The notes beneath the pieces were generated by a model. It was not told the DNA's origin. It did no database searches and was given only the letters and a program-made list of their open reading frames with translations. 41,659 bases of DNA, from positions 1 through 41,659 of the forward strand of contig JADFJB010000023.1 of assembly GCA_022566355.1 (NCBI GenBank). Reading direction: 5' to 3'. The translations under genes were made by a program, and so were the position numbers. This DNA is from a candidate division KSB1 bacterium. GTDB lineage: Bacteria; Zhuqueibacterota; JdFR-76; DREG01. Position 1 is the first letter of the stretch. Each line of letters begins with the position of its first letter. Shown in pieces: positions 33,278 to 41,416 of this stretch.

Positions 33278-34723
33278 TTGAAAGCAATTTCTGTTCTAGG
33301 TATAGACCTTGGCGCTAAGTCTGGTCGGGTGATGGCTGTTCATTTAAACGATAATGGACTGGAACTCTCCTCGGTGCATCGTTTTTTAAACCGCCCGATT
33401 ATGATCCGCAATACTTTGCATTGGAATATTTTACAGCTCTGGCAGGATATCCAGGACGGCATTGATAAAGCAAAAGACCTGTCCTCCGCCAGCATCGGGG
33501 TAGACACGTGGGGTGTAGATTTTGCTCTTCTGGACAATCACGATCAGCTGTTGGGTATTCCAGTGCATTACCGCGATCATCGCACCGATGGCATAATGGA
33601 AAAAGCCTTCCGGAAGGTATCCCGGGAAGAAATTTTCCAACAAACGGGTATTCAGTTCATGCCTATCAATACCATTTATCAGTTGTATAGCATGGTCTTG
33701 AATGGATCAGCGTCACTTCGGCTTGCTCACACCTTTCTTACCATACCGGATTTGTTGAATTTTTGGCTAACGGGTGTAAAAACCTGTGAATTTACCAATG
33801 CCACCACCACCCAGCTATATAATCCGACAGTTGGTAACTGGGCAAAACCCGTCCTTGACAAGTTGGCCATATCTGAAACGATTTTCCCATCCATTACATT
33901 GCCGGGCACTCGACTCGGTAAATATCATGGTATACCCGTAATTGCCCCGGCCTGTCATGATACTGGTAGCGCGGTCGCTGCCATTCCGGCTAAAAATCCG
34001 GATTATGCTTATATCAGCAGTGGTACCTGGAGCCTTGTGGGTATCGAAATCGAAAACCCGATTATCAGTCCAGAAGCACTTGAGGCGAACTTGACCAATG
34101 AGGGTGGTGTAGAAAATACGTTTCGGTTGTTAAAAAATGTAATGGGATTGTGGATTTTCCAACAATGTCGCAATACTTTTACAAAAAAAGGTAAGTTACT
34201 AAGTTATCAACAACTTATGGCTTTAGCAAGCCAGGCGCTGCCATTACAACATTTCATCAACCCCAATGACCTGATGTTTTTACCACCCGGGGATCACCCT
34301 CAACTCATTCAGAGCTTCTGCAAGGAAACCGGGCAGTCGATTCCCGAAAACGAAGGAGCCATTATCCGCTGCGTTCTGGAAAGCCTGGCATTCTCCTATA
34401 GGAAGGTTTTAACGGATATACTGCAGATATCCGGACGTGAAGTAAACATCATTCACATTGTAGGGGGAGGATCAAAAAACGTACTGCTCTGCCAGATGAC
34501 CGCTAATGTCACGCATTTGCCGGTGGTTGCCGGGCCCGATGAAGCAACAGTGCTTGGCAATGCCTTGACGCAACTCATTGCGTTGGGTGAAATTAGTAAC
34601 ATTCATGAAGCGCGACAGTTGATTGCAAAAATGGGCGTTTTGAAGCATTACTTTAGTCATGACCATGACCAATGGGATAAGGCCTATGAGAGGTTTTTAA
34701 AAATTATTGCCAAACATAAGTAA
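33278..34723 (+). CDS. rhaB: Rhamnulokinase (FGGY family)
   Basis: 481 residues from a TTG start at 33278. FGGY motifs: GIDLGAKSGRVMAV (phosphate 1), SIGVDTWGVDFALLD, CHDTGSAVAAIPAKNPDYAY, YISSGTWSLVGIE, NVMGLWIFQQCR and HIVGGGSKNVLLCQMTANV. The YISSGTWSL and NVMGLW blocks are characteristic of RhaB. It phosphorylates L-rhamnulose at O1, using ATP. Its product is the substrate of the next gene, whose start lies 80 bases after the stop. Confidence 0.94.
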   Translation: MKAISVLGIDLGAKSGRVMAVHLNDNGLELSSVHRFLNRPIMIRNTLHWNILQLWQDIQDGIDKAKDLSSASIGVDTWGVDFALLDNHDQLLGIPVHYRDHRTDGIMEKAFRKVSREEIFQQTGIQFMPINTIYQLYSMVLNGSASLRLAHTFLTIPDLLNFWLTGVKTCEFTNATTTQLYNPTVGNWAKPVLDKLAISETIFPSITLPGTRLGKYHGIPVIAPACHDTGSAVAAIPAKNPDYAYISSGTWSLVGIEIENPIISPEALEANLTNEGGVENTFRLLKNVMGLWIFQQCRNTFTKKGKLLSYQQLMALASQALPLQHFINPNDLMFLPPGDHPQLIQSFCKETGQSIPENEGAIIRCVLESLAFSYRKVLTDILQISGREVNIIHIVGGGSKNVLLCQMTANVTHLPVVAGPDEATVLGNALTQLIALGEISNIHEARQLIAKMGVLKHYFSHDHDQWDKAYERFLKIIAKHK

Positions 34724-34803
34724 ATTAAAAGCCAAGTCGGAAAAAAGTGAAGCAATGTTGTTTGGGATCAAATGTGACTTATCTATACAATTTGGAGTGT
34801 GAA

Positions 34804-36999
34804 ATGTCAAACTTTAATAGAAACGATTTCCAACATGTGAATTACGCCTGGGATGACTCCCGGGTAGAGGCGCTAGATGCGGTTGAACATCTGGTTTATC
34901 GCTCAAACATTCTGGGCGACGACCTGCGAATTACCAATACTTGTGGCGGTAACACCTCATCAAAAATTTCCATGAAAGATCCTCTTACCGGTGAAGAGAT
35001 CGAAGTGTTATGGGTAAAGGGTTCCGGGGGAGATTTACGTACGTCTACCAAGGCGAATTTTGCTTCTCTTTACCTTAGTAAATTAAAGAACCTGAAAAGA
35101 ATCTATGATCAGGCTGCGGTTAAAGGTGTCAAAAGTCCCATTGAGGATCAGATGGTGGCCATTTATCCGCATACGGTTTTCAACCTGAATCCCCGCGCCA
35201 GTTCTATTGATACGCCTTTGCACGCCTTTGTTCCTTTTAAGCATGTCGATCACATGCACCCAAACTCCGTCATTGCCGTTGCCGCCTCCCGTGATGGGAA
35301 GCAATTAACACGGGAAATATACGGCGATGCAGTTGGCTGGATTGACTGGCAGCGTCCTGGCTTTGACCTGGGTATAAAGATCGAAGCGGCGTGTCGAGAG
35401 AATCCGCAACTGAAGGGTTTGGTAATGGGGCAGCACGGCCTGATCAACTGGTCCGATGACCATAAAGAATGCTATGAACTGACCCTGGAACTGATCGAAA
35501 TAGCGGCTCGGTACATCGAAGCCAATGACAGGGGAGAACAGACGTTTGGCGGTCAAAAATACCCTGTATTAAATAGCACAACGAGAGAAGATTTATTATT
35601 CAAATTGTTACCTCGTTTGCGCGGAATGGTGTCACAGGAGCAAAAGTTTATTTCTACGGTCCAATCGGATGATGCCATTTTGCAGTTTGTTAATAGTAAC
35701 GATGCGGAAAGGCTTGCGGAAATTGGTACCTCATGCCCGGATCATTTTTTACGCACAAAAATTAAACCGTTATATATCGACTGGAACCCCGCAACTGAGA
35801 ATGTTGACGAGCTGTTAAAGCAATTCCATACCGGTTTAGTTCGTTATCGGGAAGATTATATTGCATACTATAAAGCCTGCAAGTATCCCGACTCTCCCCT
35901 GATGCGAAATCCCAACCCCACCGTGATACTAATCCCTGGGTTGGGCATGATCACCTGGGGAAAGAACAAAAGTGAGTCACGGGTGACGGCCGAATTTTAC
36001 AATTGCGCCGTGGAAGTCATGCGTGGCGCGGAAGCGATTAGCGAATACGTTGCTTTACCACGACAGGAAGCTTTTGACATCGAATACTGGCTACTCGAAG
36101 AAGCCAAATTGAAACGGATGCCCCCGGCAAAAGAATTTGCGCACGATGTTGTTGTGGTTATCGGGGCCGGAAGTGGTATAGGCAATGCCACCGCGAATTG
36201 CGTTGCCAAATACGGCGCACATGTGGTCTGTGCAGATCTGGATGGTGATGCAGCCGTGCAAACAGCAAAAGAACTCACCGATATTTACGGATTGGGCATT
36301 GGAGTTGCGGGTAGCGGGATTTCCACCTGCGGACCAGCCATTGGTTTATCCGTAGATATCACAAACCGGGAAAGTATCCGGAAACTGTTTAAGGATACGA
36401 TACTTGCTTATGGCGGCATCGATCATGTGATTATCACTGCGGGCATTTTTGTACCACCCTCAAACGAAGGCAGCATACCAGATGAGATGTGGGGTAAAAC
36501 CTTTGACGTCAACGTAATCGGTTGTTATTTCGTTGCCGATGAAGCCCAGAAAATCTGGAATTCACAAAGATTGAAAGGCAGCATGGTAATTACTACCAGC
36601 GTTAATGCCGCCATTTCTAAAGAAGGATCTATTGCCTACGATGTCAGCAAAGCGGCAGCCAACCATCTGGTGCGAGAATTGGCTATTGAAATGGCGCCCA
36701 ATATTCGGGTCAACGGACTTGCGCCGGCAACTGTCCTACATGGTAGCAATATGTTTCCCCGTGATCGTGTTATCAGTTCTTTGGTAAAATATGAAATTCC
36801 ATTTTCAGAAACGGAATCCACTGAAACACTGCGCGACAAGTTGGCCAAATATTATGCTCAACGAACCCTAATTAAATCACCGGTCACAATGGAAGATCAG
36901 GCAGAAGTAGCCTGTCTGTTAATCAGCAATAAATTCAGTAAAACCACCGGTCAGATTATTAGCGTGGATGGGGGCTTGCATGAGGCGTTTTTAAGGTAG
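34804..36999 (+). CDS. rhaD: Rhamnulose-1-phosphate aldolase / lactaldehyde dehydrogenase fusion
   Basis: 731 residues from the ATG at 34804, which has GGAG six bases upstream; the frame extends to a GTG at 34747 but that lacks a ribosome site. The N-terminal half (about 1-430) is a class II aldolase: TCGGNTSSKIS, HVDHMHPNSVIAVAA (zinc His residues) and LVMGQHGLINWSDD. The C-terminal half (about 445-731) is a short-chain dehydrogenase: VIGAGSGIGNATANC (NAD site), TTSVNAAIS and YDVSKAAANH (Tyr-x3-Lys). It splits rhamnulose-1-phosphate into DHAP and L-lactaldehyde and then oxidises the aldehyde, so the pathway ends in one protein. No rhamnose transporter follows. Confidence 0.94.
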   Translation: MSNFNRNDFQHVNYAWDDSRVEALDAVEHLVYRSNILGDDLRITNTCGGNTSSKISMKDPLTGEEIEVLWVKGSGGDLRTSTKANFASLYLSKLKNLKRIYDQAAVKGVKSPIEDQMVAIYPHTVFNLNPRASSIDTPLHAFVPFKHVDHMHPNSVIAVAASRDGKQLTREIYGDAVGWIDWQRPGFDLGIKIEAACRENPQLKGLVMGQHGLINWSDDHKECYELTLELIEIAARYIEANDRGEQTFGGQKYPVLNSTTREDLLFKLLPRLRGMVSQEQKFISTVQSDDAILQFVNSNDAERLAEIGTSCPDHFLRTKIKPLYIDWNPATENVDELLKQFHTGLVRYREDYIAYYKACKYPDSPLMRNPNPTVILIPGLGMITWGKNKSESRVTAEFYNCAVEVMRGAEAISEYVALPRQEAFDIEYWLLEEAKLKRMPPAKEFAHDVVVVIGAGSGIGNATANCVAKYGAHVVCADLDGDAAVQTAKELTDIYGLGIGVAGSGISTCGPAIGLSVDITNRESIRKLFKDTILAYGGIDHVIITAGIFVPPSNEGSIPDEMWGKTFDVNVIGCYFVADEAQKIWNSQRLKGSMVITTSVNAAISKEGSIAYDVSKAAANHLVRELAIEMAPNIRVNGLAPATVLHGSNMFPRDRVISSLVKYEIPFSETESTETLRDKLAKYYAQRTLIKSPVTMEDQAEVACLLISNKFSKTTGQIISVDGGLHEAFLR

Positions 37000-37296
37000 T
37001 AATGTAATGCCAGGATAAAATTTATCCGAAAAATTGCCGGTTTCACTGATCAATTTCCCGAACAGCAAACCTGTACCACAATCTGAAAAATTATCTATCC
37101 ATCCAAATCTCCAAACAAAGTCAAGAAAATCATTGATTTTGAATTTTTCAACTAATACTATCCAATATCGTTTACCCTGTGAGATAAATGCACGATTTCT
37201 TAGAAATAATTGGAACCAAGAGAGAACTTCAACATGATGATAAATTTTCCATCTACATTATCTCACAGGCAAACTATCTGCTGAGGAGAACCGATA

Positions 37297-37398
37297 ATGA
37301 TTGGCAAGACAATTTCACAATATTAGATTTTAGAAAAACTTGGCGAAGGCGGCGTTAGTTAGTGAAGTCTATAAAGCGTATAATAATGAACTAAGATG
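37297..37398 (+). pseudogene. Ser/Thr protein kinase N-terminus remnant
   Basis: ATG at 37297, with GAGGAG upstream, gives MIGKTISQY, a TAG, then ILEKLGEGGV, two more stops, and, one frame over, EVYKAYNNE. Together these are the glycine-rich loop start of the common 'IGKTISHYKILEKLGEGGMG-VYKA' receptor-type kinases of FCB and related bacteria. The rest of the kinase is missing. It ends at the ATG of the next gene. The region 37000-37296 holds a 67-codon frame at 37034-37237 that I do not believe, and nothing else I can name. Confidence 0.75.
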
Positions 37399-37728
37399 AT
37401 TCAACGATTATTTGTATACGGAACCTTGGCGCCAGGAAAGCCGAATGAGCATTTGCTGGAAGAAATCGGTGGTTCCTGGCAAAAAGCCTCGGTGAGGGGA
37501 ACGCTGATTCCAGAGGGTTGGGGCGCAACGTTAGGTTATCCCGCGATAGTGCTTGATAAGTTAGGTGACGAAGTTGATGGCTTTCTGTTCAGTTCGAATA
37601 AACTCTCGACGCAATGGGCGAGCCTCGATGAGTTTGAGGGTGAATGCTATGAGCGGGTCTTAACAACGGCAATACTCAGCGACAAGAGCACGGTAGAGGC
37701 GTACGTATATACACTTAAACGCAAGTAG
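37396..37728 (+). CDS. Gamma-glutamylcyclotransferase-fold protein
   Basis: 110 residues, the usual length of the small AIG2/YtfP-like family. Signature RLFVYGTLAPGKPNEHLL binds the substrate carboxylate; Glu81 in LDEFEGECYERV is the probable catalytic acid. Such enzymes release 5-oxoproline from gamma-glutamyl amines. GC is 53% over 37441-37560 by hand count, far above the neighbours, and the start sits at the end of the kinase remnant without a clear ribosome site. Horizontal arrival is likely (inference). Confidence 0.88.
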   Translation: MIQRLFVYGTLAPGKPNEHLLEEIGGSWQKASVRGTLIPEGWGATLGYPAIVLDKLGDEVDGFLFSSNKLSTQWASLDEFEGECYERVLTTAILSDKSTVEAYVYTLKRK

Positions 37729-37900
37729 CCAGATAATCGCCCTTCATTGGGGGGCTGTTAGTTAAATAAAAACACCCTTCAAAAAACAATTTTTTTCCAA
37801 TCCTTTCTGTATCCACTTTAAAACAACTTGATTTATTGATTATGAATTCTATTTTATTGCTTATCTTCAAACTATTCAATAACTAGGTTAATCCAAATCA

Positions 37901-38914
37901 ATGCCTCTTAATTTCGAGCAATTTCTCACACCCATTCGAAAACTTCATGAGATTATCCGGGATAAAGTCGTTGAATCTTGTGAAGAAAATTCAATGGATG
38001 AATTATCAAAAGTCGCCCGGGAAACCACAGCGGATACGATTTATACAATCGATAAAATCAGTGAAGAGTTAATCATTGATTACCTGGATAAAGAAATCGC
38101 TAAAAGTTTTCCACTCATACTGATTGCGGAAGGACTCCCTGGTGGAAAAATAACTTTACCTGATAGCAGTTCCGAAGAAGAGGCAGTCCTGAGAATCATC
38201 ATAGACCCCATTGATGGCACACGCGGCTTAATGTACCAAAAGAGAAGCGCTTGGATTTTAACCGGGCTTGCTCCAAACAAGGGGAATTCAACCAAACTTT
38301 CGGATATTGAATTTGCAATTCAAACGGAAATTCCAATGATTAAACAGCATTTATCTGATAGGATATGGGCTTTCAAAGGCCGGGAAGCGCATGCTGAACG
38401 GGTTAACCGATTGACCGGAGAAGTTTGTTCTATTAAATTCGCACCTTCAAAGGCACCAACGATTAAACATGGATTTGCAACCATTTCGCGTTTTATTCCT
38501 GGGGCACGGGATATTCTTTCCACTATTGATGAGGAAATAACCAGGAAAGCTTTAGGACCCATCCATAAAGGCAAAGCTCTTTGTTTTGAAGACCAATACA
38601 TCTGCACCGGCGGACAGTTTTATGAATTAATGGCCGGCCATGATCGATTTATTGCAGATTTTCGGCCACTCATAGAACCAATTTTAGCTGACAAGGGATC
38701 AGCTCTCGGATTATGCTGCCATCCATACGATGTTTGTACAGAACTTATTGCACGAGAATTAGGAGTAATCATTACAGACGAAAACGGCAATCAATTAAGC
38801 TCGAATTTAAGTGTAGATGAAAATGTCACCTGGATCGGTTATGCAAACAAGTCTATCCAATCTCAAATTGAACCTCATTTGCGAAATGCTTTTAAAAAAT
38901 ATTTGGGAAAATAA
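37901..38914 (+). CDS. Inositol-monophosphatase-family phosphatase
   Basis: 337 residues, longer than typical IMPases (about 260). Metal-binding motifs are Glu77 in ILIAEGLP and D102-P-I-D105-G-T in RIIIDPIDGTRGLM, with a later Asp in CCHPYDVCTELIARELG, where the family has 'W-D-x-A-A'. The YTIDKISEELIIDYL block matches the family N-terminus. An extra segment (about 125-215) and the PYD variant set it apart from SuhB and CysQ, so the substrate is unclear. It stands alone, 172 bases after the cyclotransferase gene. Confidence 0.82.
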   Translation: MPLNFEQFLTPIRKLHEIIRDKVVESCEENSMDELSKVARETTADTIYTIDKISEELIIDYLDKEIAKSFPLILIAEGLPGGKITLPDSSSEEEAVLRIIIDPIDGTRGLMYQKRSAWILTGLAPNKGNSTKLSDIEFAIQTEIPMIKQHLSDRIWAFKGREAHAERVNRLTGEVCSIKFAPSKAPTIKHGFATISRFIPGARDILSTIDEEITRKALGPIHKGKALCFEDQYICTGGQFYELMAGHDRFIADFRPLIEPILADKGSALGLCCHPYDVCTELIARELGVIITDENGNQLSSNLSVDENVTWIGYANKSIQSQIEPHLRNAFKKYLGK

Positions 38915-39086
38915 ATTAACTTGCATAATTTATAGACACAAGGCACAAAGTATTGAAAAAAAGGAAGAAAATAAATAAAATTTAACTTTTATCATTTTAT
39001 CATTATATTGCGAAACTTCTAGTTTTAAGATTAAGCAATTTATTTTGTGAGTTCCAGTAACCGCAACTTAACTAAAGAGGTAAGCT

Positions 39087-39474
39087 ATGAAATCCTGGCG
39101 CAAAGTTGTCCTTTTTGGTTTTTTGGTTTGGTTGATACCATTCATCGTAGCTATTGCTATATTTTTCATTCATGATTCCAACAGAGCTTTGGTTTGAATC
39201 GATTATGGCTGTCACAGTAACCTGTAGTGCAATGATACTAGGGCTAAACTACATGAAATCCATTCAATCGAATTTTCTCAGGGAAGGGGCGTTGCTTGGA
39301 GTAATTTGGTTTTTGATCAGTATTTTAATTGATGCCCCAATGATGTTGTTTGGCGGGCCCATGTTAATGACATTTGGCGAGTATATGTCGGATATTGGTA
39401 TCACATACCTGATTATACCAGTAGTGACCATGGGAATCGGTATGGCACAATCCAGGGGCTATGAGAATAAATGA
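39087..39474 (+). pseudogene. Four-helix membrane protein gene with one frameshift
   Basis: ATG at 39087, with AGAGG upstream, begins MKSWRKVVLFGFLVWLIPFI and reads to HDSNRAL, then hits TGA at 39195. Dropping one G of the GG at 39191-39192 joins it to FESIMAVTVTCSAMILGLNY in the next frame, which ends at 39474 after three more helices. The joined protein (about 129 residues) matches an uncharacterised four-helix family with 'MKSW-K--LFGF-VWLIPF' and 'LFESIM'. The lesion is a single base, so a sequencing error, recent inactivation or programmed shift are all possible. Confidence 0.8.
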
Positions 39475-39532
39475 TATGATCATCCAAAGTTGAAAGAATA
39501 TACAAACATGCAAATTTAGTTTGTGGGTTTGA

Positions 39533-39658
39533 ATGTTATTGATGACTGCGGGTGAGATTATCGACCGCTGTGAATTTTACCTGGAGTTGGATATTTTGAC
39601 GCCTGAAAAACAGATGGCAATTGATCTTAATATTGTAATAAAGCAACTATTAGGATAG
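39533..39658 (+). CDS. Small open frame, uncertain
   Basis: 41 residues: MLLMTAGEIIDRCEFYLELD ILTPEKQMAIDLNIVIKQLLG. The composition looks protein-like (amphipathic helices), but the ribosome site is weak and I cannot name a family. It lies just after the broken membrane-protein gene and may be a leftover of a longer gene. Confidence 0.25.
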   Translation: MLLMTAGEIIDRCEFYLELDILTPEKQMAIDLNIVIKQLLG

Positions 39659-39751
39659 AATATTGAATAATTAGGAGATTGGAAATCAAAGATCTTACTG
39701 AGAATCGAAATCAAATAAAAAATAATCAAACTTGAATATTCAGACGCAAGG

Positions 39752-39907
39752 CTAAAACCGTAGATTCATCGTTTCAGCAATGGGTTTACCAAGAGACTGG
39801 TTAAATCCTGGATCAAACTTGATCGCCTCGTGAAATTCCTTGAACGCCTTTAACGAAACAACTGGCTGATTGCATCTAGCATAGATTAGTATCGAGACAG
39901 CTAATTT
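39752..39907 (-). pseudogene. C-terminal remnant, TPR-like
   Basis: The minus strand has an open stretch of 51 codons without a start, encoding LAVSILIYARCNQPVVSLKA and then FKEFHEAIKFDPGFNQSLGK before a TAG. The 'A-x-x-x-Y-A-R...ALKAF-x-E-A-I-K-x-D-P-G-F' pattern is that of a last TPR unit. Nothing upstream on that strand continues it. Confidence 0.4.
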
Positions 39908-40076
39908 CTACATCCAAAATCGCAGTTTGCTCTCTGCGACTTCGCGCGAGATTTTGCATTATTGAATTGAATTACTCAAAAACTAATGATTTGAACCATT
40001 CTCGCGTGACTCCTGCAATTGCAATCAAGATGGCTTGAATTTCGCAGAATTCAACCCTCTGAAACGCTCCTTTTCT

Positions 40077-40225
40077 TTAGACTTTATAGGTTGCCCCACA
40101 TGGCTCGAAGATTAGAACGCCCTTGCCATGTGAGGCTATTTCCACTATGTCAATTGGATTTGCTAACCACCAATCAGTCCCCGGAAATCACTCCATCAAT
40201 CACGCCATGTTCCACCTGTCGGCAT
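40077..40225 (-). pseudogene. Unidentified coding remnant
   Basis: Two minus-strand frames give VEHGVIDGVISGD and then, after a shift, WLANPIDIVEIASHGKGVLI FEPCGATYKV before a TAA at 40077. The wording looks like once-conserved protein, but I cannot name the family. Confidence 0.3.
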
Positions 40226-40703
40226 GAAGGAACAGGGATTTGCACAAGCCTACAGCAATCGAACTTAAAGAAGAGATTTATTCGGTACTTCGTGTTTTCG
40301 GGTGCGCCCTCGGATTGTGGATTAATCTAAAACGGCTCCTGCGGAATTGAGATAGTATTGTGTGGGTAAGTGCTTGCATCGGGGAGATGAGTAAGAAGAG
40401 CATGTTGGCGATATTGGAGATGGATAAACCCGGCGGCATCGAACATTTGCCTTTTGAGTGGCAAGAGATACCCGGCGAGATTAGGATGAACAAACAACCA
40501 AAGCCACCTATAGTAAATTACTTGATCCGGTATCCTTGGTTGGTACTCAAGCCGCTTTCCCACGATATTTCGAAATGATAAATCTTAACAGGAAATCTTT
40601 CCATTTGATATTCCAATTTTGGATAATTTAGGGGTTTTACTACGAATTCTATCCCTCTTTCTTATAGCTTTAACCCTGCAAAACGGTTTTAGTCACATTT
40701 ATT
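40226..40703. other. Gene-poor stretch before the Spy-like gene
   Basis: Open frames overlap on both strands (plus 40360-40578, 72 codons; minus 40327-40563, 78 codons), and neither has a ribosome site or a family resemblance. A plus-strand piece near 40258-40347 reads IELKEEIYSVLRVFGCALGL, protein-like but without a start. I treat the stretch as decayed DNA. Confidence 0.45.
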
Positions 40704-40734
40704 TGAAAGTTTTAAAGTCCCTGGTTGTATAATA
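40704..40734 (+). promoter_or_regulatory. Candidate promoter of the Spy-like gene
   Basis: TTGAAA at 40704-40709 and a perfect TATAAT at 40729-40734, 19 bases apart (two more than ideal). The mRNA would carry a leader of about 80 bases with two tiny open frames. Confidence 0.5.
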
Positions 40735-40769
40735 GTTGCGGCCGTTAGAAATGAATGGAGAAAATCTAA

Positions 40770-40817
40770 ATGAGCAAAACAAAAATAGAACCAATCACAC
40801 AAAATGAAAGGACATAA
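40770..40817 (+). CDS. Possible 15-residue leader peptide
   Basis: ATG with GGAG nine bases upstream encodes MSKTKIEPITQNERT and stops two bases before the Spy-like ATG, covering its ribosome site (AAAGGA). A second tiny frame from 40751 overlaps it. Translation could couple to, or regulate, the main gene. Evidence is positional only. Confidence 0.3.
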   Translation: MSKTKIEPITQNERT

Positions 40818-40819
40818 CT

Positions 40820-41338
40820 ATGAAACGCTTAACCATAATCATATTTGGTGTTTGCTTAATTTTTTGTGCGAGTTTAAGCAATGCACAACCGCGGCATCGT
40901 CAAGCGCAACAAGGTGAAATGAAACAAAGGGGAGCACGGCTCATGGAAGGGCTCGATCTTAGCAATGAGCAAAAGGAACAAATCCATCAGCTTCGCATGG
41001 ACAACAAAAAAAAGAGCATCGAGACAAATGCCAAGCTGAAAATAGCCCGAATTGAACTACACGAGCTTGTGGCCGGGGATGAACCGGACCAGAAAAAGGT
41101 TGATGCGAAAATTTCGATGTTAGGCAAATTGCAGGCAGAAAGAATGGCGCAACAAATTAATACCACTCTGGCCATCAAAAAAGTATTGACTCCTGAACAA
41201 CGTGAAAAAGCAAAGGAGTTACGCCATTTCCAGGGAGAAAAAAGGAAACGCGGCGATGCCAGGATGAAGAAAAACCGACAAGGTAGATTCGGAAAACGCC
41301 AGGGAATGCGCGAGTTTCGTGAAGGAGCCGAATTGTAA
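40820..41338 (+). CDS. Spy/CpxP-like periplasmic protein
   Basis: 172 residues with a signal peptide (1-22, ending SNAQ). The mature part is helical and very rich in charge, with two copies of the family motif 'L-(T/S)-x-x-Q': LDLSNEQKEQIHQLR (about 45-60) and LTPEQREKAKELR (about 122-134). Spy-like proteins are ATP-independent periplasmic chaperones or metal-stress sensors. The tail is Arg/Lys/Gly-rich (KKNRQGRFGKRQGMR), unusual for Spy and possibly able to bind polyanions. It has its own promoter and terminator. Confidence 0.85.
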   Translation: MKRLTIIIFGVCLIFCASLSNAQPRHRQAQQGEMKQRGARLMEGLDLSNEQKEQIHQLRMDNKKKSIETNAKLKIARIELHELVAGDEPDQKKVDAKISMLGKLQAERMAQQINTTLAIKKVLTPEQREKAKELRHFQGEKRKRGDARMKKNRQGRFGKRQGMREFREGAEL

Positions 41339-41374
41339 GAAAGGATTCATTGATTTGCTCATAGGTTATTTTTG

Positions 41375-41416
41375 AAATTGCTCCGTTTATTTAAGGTTGA
41401 ACGGAGCAATTTTTTT
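41375..41416 (+). terminator. Strong Rho-independent terminator of the Spy-like gene
   Basis: A perfect 13-base stem, AAATTGCTCCGTT (41375-41387) with AACGGAGCAATTT (41400-41412), runs into a T-run. After it, to the window end, I see only AT-rich DNA and a run of nine C at 41428-41436. Confidence 0.93.

Noticed and set aside
37034-37237. 67-codon frame after the aldolase fusion
   Set aside because: Low-complexity Asn/Ser/Lys composition, no start signals and no family match.
40327-40578. Overlapping frames on both strands as genes
   Set aside because: No ribosome site, no known motif, and the stretch lies among gene remnants.
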